64,000 bases of DNA from the NCBI GenBank assembly GCA_002701395.1, contig NZVC01000009.1, positions 1-64,000 on the forward strand. Direction: 5' to 3'. Positions 1 through 8,508 of this stretch are shown in pieces. Each line of letters starts with the position of its first letter. Positions within the stretch are counted from its first letter, which is position 1. The notes beneath the pieces are model-generated. The model saw only the letters and a list, made by a program, of their open reading frames with translations, was not told where the DNA came from and did no database searches. The translations under genes and the position numbers were made by a program. The stretch is from Maritimibacter sp. GTDB lineage: Bacteria > Pseudomonadota > Alphaproteobacteria > Rhodobacterales > Rhodobacteraceae.

Positions 1-820
1 GGAACATCTGGACAAGGTCATCGACATCGACCAGCGCCCGATCGGCCGCACCCCGCGGTCCAACCCCGCGACCTACACCGGCGCCTTCACCCCGATCCGC
101 GACTGGTTCGCCGGTCTGCCAGAGGCGAAGGCGCGCGGCTACAAGGCCGGGCGGTTCAGCTTCAACGTCAAAGGCGGCCGCTGCGAGGCGTGCCAGGGCG
201 ACGGTGTCATCAAGATCGAGATGCACTTCCTGCCCGACGTCTACGTGACCTGCGAAACCTGCAACGGCCAGCGGTACAACCGCGAGACGCTGGAGGTGAA
301 GTTCAAGGGCAAGTCCATCGCCGACGTGCTGGACATGACCGTCGAAGAGGCGCGCGAGTTCTTCAAGGCGGTGCCGTCGATCCGCGACAAGATGGACGCG
401 CTGCACCGGGTTGGGCTGGACTATATCAAGGTCGGTCAGCAGGCGACGACCCTTTCGGGCGGCGAGGCGCAGCGCGTGAAACTGTCCAAGGAACTGTCCA
501 AGCGGTCGACCGGGCGCACGCTGTACATCCTCGACGAACCGACCACGGGCCTGCACTTCGAGGACGTGAACAAGCTGCTGGAAGTGCTGCACGAACTGGT
601 CGAGCAGGGCAACTCTGTCGTGGTGATCGAGCACAACCTCGACGTCATCAAGACGGCGGACTGGATCATCGACATCGGCCCCGAGGGCGGTGACGGCGGC
701 GGCACCATCGTGGCCGAGGGCACGCCCGAACAGGTGGCCGAGGTCGCGGCCAGCCATACCGGGTATTACCTGAAGCCGATGCTGGCACCGAAGAAGAAAG
801 GCAAGGTCGCGGCCGAATAG
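1..820 (+). CDS. uvrA: Excinuclease ABC subunit A, 3' part (5' end outside window)
   Basis: This is the C-terminal portion of UvrA, the damage-sensing ABC ATPase of nucleotide excision repair. The reading frame enters the window at base 2 and ends at TAG 818-820. A zinc-finger region carries two CxxC pairs (CEAC near base 188 and CETC near base 252). It is followed by the ABC signature [11 protein letters not shown] and the Walker B stretch [11 protein letters not shown], as expected for the second nucleotide-binding domain. The C-terminus is short and lysine-rich ([11 protein letters not shown]). An SOS promoter, usual for uvrA, would lie outside the window. A copy of the dispersed extragenic element begins 28 bases after the stop. 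The family call is secure. Confidence 0.97.
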   Translation, partial: EHLDKVIDIDQRPIGRTPRSNPATYTGAFTPIRDWFAGLPEAKARGYKAGRFSFNVKGGRCEACQGDGVIKIEMHFLPDVYVTCETCNGQRYNRETLEVKFKGKSIADVLDMTVEEAREFFKAVPSIRDKMDALHRVGLDYIKVGQQATTLSGGEAQRVKLSKELSKRSTGRTLYILDEPTTGLHFEDVNKLLEVLHELVEQGNSVVVIEHNLDVIKTADWIIDIGPEGGDGGGTIVAEGTPEQVAEVAASHTGYYLKPMLAPKKKGKVAAE

Positions 821-847
821 GCGTCGCGGTCGGTCGTGGGGGATAAA

Positions 848-904
848 GGGGGCTCTGCCCCCCGGCCTGCGGCCTCCCCCCGGGATATTTCCGGACAGAA
901 GAAG
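848..904 (+). repeat. Structured extragenic element, copy A
   Basis: This is copy A of a family with five members in the window. It has the order G-run hairpin (GGGGGCTCTGCCCCCC), a second small hairpin (GGCC-TGC-GGCC), a C-run, and a tail GGGATATTT..CAGAAGAAG. It lies 28 bases after the uvrA stop, in the sense direction. The other copies are at 14411-14474, 22462-22563, 41204-41260 (inverted) and 48032-48076. The position suggests a 3'-end or terminator-like role, but there is no U-tract directly after a hairpin. Confidence 0.8.
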
Positions 905-968
905 ACACGGGTCTCAAAGATGCCCGAATGCGGTGATTGCCTTGCGGCGTTCGATGTCGGAGGACGCG

Positions 969-1331
969 ATGCGCTTCGTGATCATTGCCATGCTGCTTGT
1001 GGCGACGCCTGCGGGCGCGGGGCAGCCCTATAGCCAAAGCCTTGCGCAATGTGCGGCGCTGATGGATCTGTCGAACCGGCGCGCGCCGAACCGGCGGTCG
1101 GGCGAGAATGGCATGCGGATGACTGCGGCGCGGGACACGTTCTATGCCGCCGCCGTGGCGCAGGCCGCGCGCGAGGGGCATGGCGACGGCCGGAAGCGGG
1201 TCGCCGCGCTGTACTCCGACGCTGCGGCCGACTGGGACGGGCGCGGGATATTCTTCGTTTGGTCGGAAGAAGCGCAGGACTGGTTCCGGTACTGCGGGAA
1301 ATTTGCCGCGCACCTCGGGATCGAGCCCTGA
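969..1331 (+). CDS. Small secreted protein of unknown function
   Basis: The 120-residue product starts with a likely signal peptide (MRFVIIAMLLVATPAGAG, cleaved near AGA-G) and should be exported to the periplasm. The start at 969 is chosen because GGAGG lies just upstream (about 958-963) and because it places the signal peptide at the N-terminus; an upstream ATG at 933 would bury it. The mature part has two cysteines (QCAAL and RYCGK) that could form a disulfide, and an aromatic-rich C-terminal half. I recognise no domain. The codon pattern is like that of its neighbours. Confidence 0.7.
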   Translation: MRFVIIAMLLVATPAGAGQPYSQSLAQCAALMDLSNRRAPNRRSGENGMRMTAARDTFYAAAVAQAAREGHGDGRKRVAALYSDAAADWDGRGIFFVWSEEAQDWFRYCGKFAAHLGIEP

Positions 1332-1415
1332 AAAGAGTTCCGCCGACGACACGGGGCCGCCGGCGGGAGCGTTTCTCTATCGAGCGAGCAGCAGCCGATT
1401 GAGCAGCACCCCGGT

Positions 1416-1709
1416 TCAGGACGCGCCGCCGGCGTCGCGCTCGTTCTCGTTGTCCATCCAGATGTCGTCGCCGAGGTTCATCTGCTGATCGGCACCGGTG
1501 GCCGGCACACAGGACGGATCGTTGGCGGCAAGGCCCGGCTCGCAACCAGCGTCGCGGGTGATGACCGGCTGGCTGAGGTCCGAGGTCGCGTTGCTGAAGC
1601 CGTGGTTGTTGTCTTCGCCGCGGTTCGAGGTGCCGGTGCCTTGCGCGATGGCGGCAGCGGGCAGAGCGGCGACGAGAGCGGCGGACAGGATCATTTTCGT
1701 GCGGGTCAT
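1416..1709 (-). CDS. Small secreted protein, tandem paralogue 1
   Basis: The product is 97 residues with a signal peptide (MTRTKMILSAALVAALPAAAIA) and an acidic, Asn-rich mature chain containing a two-cysteine segment, GCEPGLAANDPSCVPATGA. The start at 1709 has AAGGAG immediately upstream; the ATG preceding it belongs to the ribosome-binding stretch. The neighbour at 1921-2214 is a paralogue with 9 differences in 97 residues, and the upstream DNA is also duplicated. The function is unknown. The mature protein is short and polar with one possible disulfide, so an envelope or secreted role is likely but unproven. Confidence 0.75.
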   Translation of the reverse strand: MTRTKMILSAALVAALPAAAIAQGTGTSNRGEDNNHGFSNATSDLSQPVITRDAGCEPGLAANDPSCVPATGADQQMNLGDDIWMDNENERDAGGAS

Positions 1710-1734
1710 AAGTATCTCCTTCATTTGGAGAGAC

Positions 1735-1761
1735 AACGCCGCACCCCGGGCACATGGTTCC
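1735..1761 (-). promoter_or_regulatory. Possible ECF-type promoter of paralogue 1
   Basis: Read on the minus strand, GGAAC (1757-1761) is followed after 18 bases by CGTT (1735-1738). The same pair and spacing are kept upstream of paralogue 2. This resembles the EcfG consensus GGAAC-N16/17-CGTT, but the spacer is one base too long, so the sigma factor is uncertain. Confidence 0.25.
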
Positions 1762-1844
1762 GTTGTAAGTGGATGAAATCACTCACGAAACCTCACGAAA
1801 CTGTGGGGTCTCCACAAACGTCTGTATCCTGTCCGCGACGCAAG

Positions 1845-1877
1845 AACGCCCCCGCGGAGGAACCGCGAGGGCGTTTT
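1845..1877 (-). terminator. Stem-loop terminator after paralogue 2
   Basis: A 13-base stem with one mismatch (AACGCCCcCGCGG / CCGCGaGGGCGTT) and a five-base loop lies between the tandem paralogues, 44 bases beyond the stop of paralogue 2. The T-run (TTTT) is stronger on the plus strand; on the minus strand the stem is followed by CTTG. It probably separates the two small transcripts. Confidence 0.55.
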
Positions 1878-1920
1878 CGTAGATCCTATCAGGCTACCCC
1901 GATCGGGGCAGCGTCCCGGT

Positions 1921-2214
1921 TCAGGACGCGCCGCCTGCGTCGCGCTCGTTCTCGTTTTCCATCCACGGGTTGCCGCCGAAGTTCATCTGCTGATCGGCAC
2001 CAGTGGCCGGCAGGCAGGACGGATCGTTGGCGGCAAGGCCCGGCTCGCAGCCCGCGTCGCGGGTGATGACCGGCTGGCTGAGGTCCGAGGTCGAATTGCT
2101 GAAGCCGTGGTTGTTGTCTTCACCGCGGTCCGAGGTGCCGGTGCCTTGTGCCATAGCGGCGGCGGGCAGGGCGGCGACAAGAGCGGCGGACAGGATCATT
2201 TTCGTGCGGGTCAT
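1921..2214 (-). CDS. Small secreted protein, tandem paralogue 2
   Basis: The 97-residue product is about 91% identical to the protein at 1416-1709. It has the same signal peptide and the same GCEPGLAANDPSC segment, with changes concentrated near the C-terminus (FGGNPWMEN against LGDDIWMDN). The start at 2214 has AAGGAG at the proper distance. The upstream region is also alike, including GGAAC/CGTT and a CGAAACCTCACGA block, so the duplication covered gene plus promoter. The function is unknown. Confidence 0.75.
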   Translation of the reverse strand: MTRTKMILSAALVAALPAAAMAQGTGTSDRGEDNNHGFSNSTSDLSQPVITRDAGCEPGLAANDPSCLPATGADQQMNFGGNPWMENENERDAGGAS

Positions 2215-2239
2215 AAGTATCTCCTTCATTTGGCCGGAC

Positions 2240-2266
2240 AACGCCGCACCCCGTGCGCATTGTTCC
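2240..2266 (-). promoter_or_regulatory. Possible ECF-type promoter of paralogue 2
   Basis: GGAAC (2262-2266, minus strand) and CGTT (2240-2243) are separated by 18 bases, exactly as upstream of paralogue 1. The flanks have diverged while these two boxes stayed intact, which is weak support for a promoter. Confidence 0.25.
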
Positions 2267-2333
2267 ATCGCCAAACGCATGATCCTGCTCGCGAAACCTC
2301 ACGATCCCGTGGGGTTTTCCGGACGACGCCGCG

Positions 2334-2747
2334 TCAGTTCATCAGGTCGGCAAGGGCGCCGACGAAGTTGATGACCTTCCGGGTTTCGCTGTCGACGCGG
2401 TAAAAGTTGTCGCCCACGCGATAGTAGTCATTGTAGGGGTCCAGCCCGTACGCGCCGGGGTCGCGGACGACGACATAGCCGTCCGGGATATAGTCGCCGC
2501 GGCTGTAGATGATGCGATCGTGGTCCCGGTACACATCGCGTTCCGGCTGGACGTTGCGGGCCTGCCCCGGCGGGACGCAGGGCGGGTTCTTCTTGGCCAG
2601 CCCGGGCGGGCAATGCCCTGCGACGGGGGCGGCGTTGCGGGCGTTTCCTTTGCCATTACCGTTGCCGTTGCCTTGGGCGACTGCCATCGGAACTGCGATG
2701 ACAAGGGCGCCGATCGCGAGAGTGAGGCGCTGCATCGGACGTTTCAT
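2334..2747 (-). CDS. Secreted Gly/Asn-rich protein, RcnB-like C-terminus
   Basis: The 137-residue exported protein has a signal peptide ending in VPMAVAQ, a low-complexity GNGNGNGKGNA stretch, a two-cysteine motif HCPPGLAKKNPPCVPPGQA, and a C-terminal region with YYRVGDNFYRVD. This C-terminal pattern recalls periplasmic RcnB-like proteins, a weak assignment. The start at 2747 has AAAGGAG just upstream. The cysteine motif matches CxPGLAxx[ND]PxC[VL]P in the two paralogues next door, so the three genes share a small module. A function in metal or envelope homeostasis is conceivable but not shown. Confidence 0.7.
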   Translation of the reverse strand: MKRPMQRLTLAIGALVIAVPMAVAQGNGNGNGKGNARNAAPVAGHCPPGLAKKNPPCVPPGQARNVQPERDVYRDHDRIIYSRGDYIPDGYVVVRDPGAYGLDPYNDYYRVGDNFYRVDSETRKVINFVGALADLMN

Positions 2748-2827
2748 GATGTTCTCCTTTTTCGTGCCCATCTAACGCACGAAAGCAGGGAGAGTTGCCG
2801 CCATCTGAAACGCCGGTGGAGTTCCGC

Positions 2828-5800
2828 CTATTCGGCGGCGCGCATCCGCTGGCCAAGGTTGGGGCCGTCCGGTTCGCCCTGTGACGGCGTGGTCGTGGCG
2901 GGTGCGTCATCGACGTCCCACAGGATCTCGGGCAGGCGGGTGCGGCGCGCGGCGCGGCGCAGCGCCCAGTCGCGCGCGGCGGCGGACCCGCGCGGCATCG
3001 ACAGGCGCGCCAGCAGCGCGGCGATCCCGTGGGCATAGCGCCCGGCCCACGCCCGCACCGCCAGCAGCGACGGGGTCAGCACCAACGTCAGCACCGTCGC
3101 GATGCCCAGCCCGAACACCACCGCCGTCGCAAGCTGCTTCCACCACAGCGAGGTCGGCGAGTTGATGGAATAGCCGCCGCCGATGAAGTCCAGCGACAGG
3201 CCCAGCATCATCGGCGTCAGGCCCGCCATCGTGGTCAGCGTCGTCAGGATCACCGGCCGCAGGCGCTGTTCGGCGGTGCGGATGATCGCCTCGATCGACG
3301 GCATGTAGCGCGAGTATTCCTGGAAGGTGTCGATCAGGACGATGTTGTTGTTCACCACGATCCCGGCCAGCGCGACGATGCCCGTGCCGGTCATGATGAT
3401 CGAGAACGGCTGCTGCATCACCAGCATCCCGATCAGCACGCCGGTGGTCGACAGCACCACCGCCAGAAGCACCAGAACCGAGTTGTAGAACGAATTGAAC
3501 TGCGCCAGCAGAATGATGAACATCAGGAACAGAGCGCCGCCGAAGGCCGATTGCAGGAAGGCCATGCTTTCCGCCTGATCTTCTTGGTCGCCGGTCCATT
3601 CCCACGTCACGCCGGACGGAAGGTCCGCCGCGTCGCCGTCCAGCCACGCCGTCAGGGTCTCGATCCGTTCGTTCGCGCTGATCGGCACCTCTCGTTCGGT
3701 GCCATCGGGGCCGGGGCCCGTGGTGGTCAGCCCCGGGGCGACCCCGGCCTTCACGTCGTAATACCGCTTCTGGTCGACGCGGTCGATCTGGGCCAGCTTT
3801 TCGACCGGGCGGCGGGTGACGAAGTTCGACAGCGGGATCAGCCCGTCGGCGGTGCGGACCTTCAGGGTGTCCAGCGTCGACAGCAGGCGGTCCTGTTCGG
3901 GGAAGCGGACGCGGATCTCGATCTCTTCGTCGGAGGACGGCACGCGCATGGTGTCCAGCAGCAGGCCGCGTGTCACCAGCTGCACCATGCCGCCCACGGT
4001 GGCGACGTCCGCGCCGTAACGACCGGCGGCCTCGACATCCACGTCGATCTGCCAGTCGATGCCGGGCAGGGGCAGGGTGTCTTCGATGTCGATCAGCCCC
4101 TCGGTCTCTTCGAACCGGGTCCGCACGATTTCGGCGGCGGTCTGCAGGTCCTCAAGGCTTTCGCCCTTCAGCCGCAGGTGCACGGGCTTGGCCGAGGCCG
4201 GGCCCATCGACAGGTTCAGGATCTCTGTGCGGATGCCGGGCAGACCGGCCAGCCGACGCTCGATCTCGGCAAGGATGAAGTCGCCGTCATAGGCGTCGGC
4301 CACTTCCTCGACGTCGATCAAGCCGAACATCACCGAATCCTCGATGGTGCGCGGACGATCCTCCCACCGCACCAGTTCCAGCTGGATCTGGCCGATGGCG
4401 TCGCGCGGGGCCTGACTGCCGCCGGTGTTGGTGTTCAGACCGCCGTCGCCCGCGAACGAAAACACGCTGTCCACGCCGGGAACCGAGATCACGATGTCCT
4501 CGACCTGTTTGACCAACGCGTCCTTCTCGGACAGCGAAAGGTTGCCGCGCGCCTTTACGTAGACGATGGCCTGCTCGGGTTCGGATTCCGCGAAGAACTC
4601 GGTGCCAAGGTTGTTCTGGCCATAGAACGAGAACACGCTGACCACGAATGCCACCACCACGCCGATGGTCACCAGCGGCATGATCGGGTTGCCGACGATG
4701 CCCTTGATCAGCCAGCCGAAGGCGGAGTGGCGGGTGCGCGTCGAGATACGGCGCGGCGCGCGTTCGATGCGGACGGACTGCATCGCGATCCCGGTCCAGA
4801 TGGCACCGAACAGGAACACCGCCGTCCCCAGCAGCACCCCGGCAAGGCCGGGCACCGCGGTGTCGCGGCCTCCGAACAGGTAGGCCGGGTTCAACACCTG
4901 CATCGCGCCGACGAAGACAAGGTAGGCGGCGACGGCAGCGATCGCGGCGCGCGCGATCCACCACGGCACAGCGCGGCGCAGCCAGCCCGAGGTGCGGTCG
5001 AACACCCGGCTGATGCGACCGGCGACGCCGCCCATCACCGGCAGGAAGATCAGCGCGACCACCAGCGAGGCGGCCAGCACGAAGATCAGGGTAACGGGCA
5101 GCATCCCCATGAACTCGCCCGCGACGCCGGGCCAGAACAGCATGGGCAGGAAGGCGCACAAGGTCGTCGCGGTCGAGGCGATGATCGGCCAGAACATTCG
5201 CGTCGCCGCCTCGACATAGGCGTGCATCGGGCCGGACCCTTCGTCGATGCGCCGGTCCGCGTATTCGACGACCACGATGGCGCCGTCCACCAGCATCCCC
5301 ACCGCAAGGATCAGGCCGAACATGACGATGTTGGACACGGTGATGCCCATGATCCCCAGCAGCACGAAGCACAGCAGGAACGAAGTCGGGATCGCGAAGC
5401 CCACCAGCAGGGCCGAGCGGATGCCAAGCGCCGACAGCACCACGATCATCACCAGCGCAATCGCGGTCAGCACAGAACCTTCCAGCTGGCTGACCATCGA
5501 CTTCACGGTAAAGCTTTGATCGTTCGAGGTGCCAACGGTGATCGCCGCCTGCAATTCCTCGGGCCAGTCCTGTTGCGCGTCGGCGACCTCGGCACGGACC
5601 AGATCGGCGGTGTCGATCAGGTTGTATCCCTTTTTCTTCACCACCTGCAGCGCGACGGTCGAGATGCCGTTGAACCGCGCGGTGCCTTCGCGGTCCTCAT
5701 AGGTCAGGCGGATCTCGGCAAGATCGCCCAGCGTGACGGACCGGTCGCCGTCGCCGACGATCTTGATGGCGTACACGTCCTGCTGGCTTTGCAGGGTGGC

Positions 5801-6490
5801 GGGGATCTTGACCGCGAACGAGCCTTGATCGGTCTGCACCTCGCCCGCCGCGATCAGCAGGTTGTTCTGCGTCACCGCGCTGACCAATTCGGCGGCGGTG
5901 ACGTTGTAGGCTTCCATCCGCAGCGGGTCGATCATGACCTCAAGCATCTCGTCCCGGTCGCCGGCAAGCGCGGCTTCCAGCACGGGGTCCAGCCCCTCGA
6001 TCCGATCCTGAAGGTCGCGGGCAACCCGCAGCAGGGTCCGCTCGGGCACCGGGCCGGTAAGGTTCACGATGACGATCGGGAAGGCGGAAAAGTTGATTTC
6101 GTTGATCGAATACTGCTCGGCCCCGTCGGGGAACGACGCCTCGGCGGTGCTCATGGCATCGCGGACGTCGGCCAGCGTCTTGGTCTTGTCCCAGCCGAAC
6201 TCGAATTCCAGCGCGACCCCGGCATAGCCTTCGGACGCGGTCGAGGACATCCTGTCCAGCCCGTCGATGTCGACCAGTTCGGTTTCCATCGGCTTGATCA
6301 GTAGCTTCTCGGAATCCTCGGCCGAGATGCCGGGGAAGGGGACCGAGATGAAGATCGCCGGGATCTCGATGTCTGGCTCGCCTTCCTTCGGAAGGGTGGC
6401 ATAGGCGATGGCGCCCGCGACGACAGACATCACGATGAACGCGATGACCATCCGCGCCCGCGACGCGGCGGTGCCGACGATGCCGGTCAT
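2828..6490 (-). CDS. RND-family efflux pump, inner-membrane transporter
   Basis: This 1220-residue protein is an AcrB/MdtB-type RND transporter, which exports substrates from the inner membrane or periplasm by proton antiport. It has an N-terminal transmembrane helix, porter-domain repeats, a helix bundle with GMLVDGAIVVVEYADR (the conserved Asp region of TM4), and a second half with FNSFYNSVLVLLAVVLSTTG and GIVVNNNIVLIDTF. It is longer than AcrB (about 1050). Two extra hydrophobic segments lie between TM6 and TM7, at roughly residues 500-590, and there is a basic cytoplasmic tail of about 60 residues. Its start overlaps the stop of the adaptor gene by four bases, so the two are translationally coupled. 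The substrate is unknown. Confidence 0.93.
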   Translation of the reverse strand: MTGIVGTAASRARMVIAFIVMSVVAGAIAYATLPKEGEPDIEIPAIFISVPFPGISAEDSEKLLIKPMETELVDIDGLDRMSSTASEGYAGVALEFEFGWDKTKTLADVRDAMSTAEASFPDGAEQYSINEINFSAFPIVIVNLTGPVPERTLLRVARDLQDRIEGLDPVLEAALAGDRDEMLEVMIDPLRMEAYNVTAAELVSAVTQNNLLIAAGEVQTDQGSFAVKIPATLQSQQDVYAIKIVGDGDRSVTLGDLAEIRLTYEDREGTARFNGISTVALQVVKKKGYNLIDTADLVRAEVADAQQDWPEELQAAITVGTSNDQSFTVKSMVSQLEGSVLTAIALVMIVVLSALGIRSALLVGFAIPTSFLLCFVLLGIMGITVSNIVMFGLILAVGMLVDGAIVVVEYADRRIDEGSGPMHAYVEAATRMFWPIIASTATTLCAFLPMLFWPGVAGEFMGMLPVTLIFVLAASLVVALIFLPVMGGVAGRISRVFDRTSGWLRRAVPWWIARAAIAAVAAYLVFVGAMQVLNPAYLFGGRDTAVPGLAGVLLGTAVFLFGAIWTGIAMQSVRIERAPRRISTRTRHSAFGWLIKGIVGNPIMPLVTIGVVVAFVVSVFSFYGQNNLGTEFFAESEPEQAIVYVKARGNLSLSEKDALVKQVEDIVISVPGVDSVFSFAGDGGLNTNTGGSQAPRDAIGQIQLELVRWEDRPRTIEDSVMFGLIDVEEVADAYDGDFILAEIERRLAGLPGIRTEILNLSMGPASAKPVHLRLKGESLEDLQTAAEIVRTRFEETEGLIDIEDTLPLPGIDWQIDVDVEAAGRYGADVATVGGMVQLVTRGLLLDTMRVPSSDEEIEIRVRFPEQDRLLSTLDTLKVRTADGLIPLSNFVTRRPVEKLAQIDRVDQKRYYDVKAGVAPGLTTTGPGPDGTEREVPISANERIETLTAWLDGDAADLPSGVTWEWTGDQEDQAESMAFLQSAFGGALFLMFIILLAQFNSFYNSVLVLLAVVLSTTGVLIGMLVMQQPFSIIMTGTGIVALAGIVVNNNIVLIDTFQEYSRYMPSIEAIIRTAEQRLRPVILTTLTTMAGLTPMMLGLSLDFIGGGYSINSPTSLWWKQLATAVVFGLGIATVLTLVLTPSLLAVRAWAGRYAHGIAALLARLSMPRGSAAARDWALRRAARRTRLPEILWDVDDAPATTTPSQGEPDGPNLGQRMRAAE

Positions 6491-8142
6491 TGCGAGGCCT
6501 CGCGGAAGGTGGGCTTCACGCGGACGCCGGCGATGACGAATTCCTGTCCGACCACGATGATGTCGGCTGTGTCCGCCAGCCCGGACACGTACAGCCCGTC
6601 ACGGCTGTCGCGCAGGATCTCGACGGGGCGGAAGCCGACGATGTTGTCCTCTTCCAGCACCCGCAGGCCCATCGTGCCTTCGTCGTCCAGCGTCAGCGCG
6701 CTTTGCGGCACAAGGTGCGCGGTCTGCGGCGCGGCGCGGATGGCGATTTCAACCGTCTGCCCGTCGCGGATCGTCAGGTTCTCGTTCTCGACCATGATCT
6801 CGACGCGGAAGGTGCGGGTGGCGGTGTCGGCCGAGCGCGACAGGAACGTCACCTCGCCCGTGACCTCGCGCCCGCCGGACGCCAGCCGCGCCCCGGCCAT
6901 CGCGCCAAGCTCGACCTTGTCGACCTGCGCTTCGGGGACGAAGGCGACCAGCTTGATCGGGCTCAGCTGGATCACGGTGCCGCACAGGCTTCCGGGCTGC
7001 AGCAGGCTGCCCAGTTCGGCGGTGTCGGTTTCCAACAGTCCCGCGAACGGGGCCGAGATGGTCAGGTTGTCGATTTCCTTGCGCGCGGCGGCCACGGCGG
7101 CCTCGGCGCTTTCGATTCCGGCGTTGGCGCTTTCGATGCTGGACTTCGCGGTCTCGATCGCGGCGCGCGCCCCTTCAAGCCCCGACTGGGCCGAGATCAC
7201 CCCGGCGCTGGCGGCCTCGACGCCCGACATCGCGGACTGCACGGCGGCCTTGGCGCTTTCGACCTGACCCTTGGCGGCGGACACGGCAGCCTTGGCGCCC
7301 TCGACGGCGGACAGGGCGTTCTGAACGGTGGCCTTCGCGCCTTCCTGCTGCGACAGGGCAAGCTGCAATCCGGCCTTCGCCGCCTCGGACGCGGCGCGGG
7401 CCGAGGCCAGCCGCACCTCAGAGGCAAAGCCGTTGTCCGACAGACGCTCGGCGGCGTTCAGGTTGATGCGGGCCTCTTCGACACGGGCGCGAGCCTCGGC
7501 GACACCGGCTTCGGCGGCGGGGATGCCGGCGCGGGCCTGCGCCAGCCCGGCCTCGGCGGCGGGGACGTTGGCTTCGGCTTCCAGCAGCCGGGCCTCTGCG
7601 GTCGGCACCGAGGCGCGCGCCTCTGCCAGCCGGGCTTCGGCCTCGGGGACGCGGGTGCGCGCCTCGACAATGGCGGCTTCGGCGGCGGGCAGGGCGGCCT
7701 CGGCCTCGGCCAGACGGGCGCGGGCGGCGGGCAGGGCGGCGCGGGCTTCGGCCAGCCGCGCCTCGGCCTCGGACAGGCTGACCTCGCGCGTGCCGGGGTC
7801 GATCTCGCACAGCAGGTCGCCAGCCTCGACGAAGGCGCCTTTGCGCAGCGGTTCGGAAATCACGCGGCCGCTGGTTTCGGCGCGGGCTTCGACGCTGCGC
7901 ATCGCCTCGGTCCGGCCACGCAGAAGCACGACCTGATCAATTTGTTGCGCGGTCGAGGCAAGCACGACCACCGGCACGGCGGGGGTGTCGTCCTCGGTTG
8001 CAGCGGTGTCGTCGGAGCTGCCCACCGTTTCGGAATCGGGGGCGCCCCCGGCGGCGAAGGCAAGCAGTGCCTCGCGTTCGAAAATCACGAGGTACAGGCT
8101 GAAAATCACGCAACCCGCGACGATCAGGGAGGAAATCCGCAT
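6487..8142 (-). CDS. RND efflux periplasmic adaptor (membrane fusion protein) with very long hairpin
   Basis: The 551-residue adaptor links the downstream RND pump to an outer-membrane channel. After an N-terminal anchor helix come a split lipoyl half (GRVISEPLRKGAFVEAGD), a coiled-coil hairpin, the second lipoyl half (APFAGLLETD), and beta-barrel and membrane-proximal regions. The hairpin is unusual. The rising arm (about residues 121-232) is eight 14-residue units, six with a proline in position 4, such as AALPAARARLAEAE. The falling arm (about 257-354) is seven 14-residue units without the proline, such as AAVSAAKGQVESAK. The start MRISSL at 8142 is preferred over an ATG six codons upstream because it begins right at the anchor helix. 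It is the first gene of the pump operon. Confidence 0.92.
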   Translation of the reverse strand: MRISSLIVAGCVIFSLYLVIFEREALLAFAAGGAPDSETVGSSDDTAATEDDTPAVPVVVLASTAQQIDQVVLLRGRTEAMRSVEARAETSGRVISEPLRKGAFVEAGDLLCEIDPGTREVSLSEAEARLAEARAALPAARARLAEAEAALPAAEAAIVEARTRVPEAEARLAEARASVPTAEARLLEAEANVPAAEAGLAQARAGIPAAEAGVAEARARVEEARINLNAAERLSDNGFASEVRLASARAASEAAKAGLQLALSQQEGAKATVQNALSAVEGAKAAVSAAKGQVESAKAAVQSAMSGVEAASAGVISAQSGLEGARAAIETAKSSIESANAGIESAEAAVAAARKEIDNLTISAPFAGLLETDTAELGSLLQPGSLCGTVIQLSPIKLVAFVPEAQVDKVELGAMAGARLASGGREVTGEVTFLSRSADTATRTFRVEIMVENENLTIRDGQTVEIAIRAAPQTAHLVPQSALTLDDEGTMGLRVLEEDNIVGFRPVEILRDSRDGLYVSGLADTADIIVVGQEFVIAGVRVKPTFREASQ

Positions 8143-8508
8143 TGAGCCGTCCGCATTCAAATTCTTTCAGGGGTTCAGTCGCATCCGCGCGTGCACCCTA
8201 ACGCCATCAAAAAGGGCAAGGGGCCGGTCAGGTGGCAGCTAAACCGTTCGGTTCAAATTAGACTCTTCTGCACTGCGGCGCAAGCGGCGGGCCGGGCCCT
8301 TCAAGGCGTTGCCGACAAGGCCGACGGGCGGCCTGCGGCGGGCCGGATCGGCGGCATTTCGGCGCCTGCGGCGGCGTTGGTGGCCGGGGTGAAAGAAAGC
8401 GGCCTTTGCACTGCCTGCCACGGCGTGTAAAAGCGGGCCGAACCGGCACGCTGCCGGAACCACGGGCCCGCACGCGTGCGGGGGGAAGAGCACAGGCGGA
8501 GAAGCGCG
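8143..8508. other. Gene-free region between efflux operon and yfgM-like gene
   Basis: These 366 bases separate divergent genes and hold both promoters. The left part is less GC-rich and carries an operator-like inverted repeat at 8242-8253. The right part (8280-8500) is very GC-rich with many short inverted repeats, but no hairpin followed by a T-run. I see no convincing ORF. Confidence 0.6.
8242..8253 (-). promoter_or_regulatory. Operator-like inverted repeat upstream of efflux genes
   Basis: AACCG-TT-CGGTT lies about 100 bases upstream of the adaptor start in an otherwise plain region. Short palindromes of the ACCGnnCGGT kind are bound by several TetR/AcrR-family repressors of efflux pumps. 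No regulator gene is adjacent, so a regulator would have to be encoded elsewhere. Confidence 0.3.

Noticed and set aside
3029..6304. A 1091-codon plus-strand frame across the RND pump gene
   Set aside because: It is full of His, Gln, Arg and Asp in low order, with no motif; the minus strand gives an unmistakable RND transporter.
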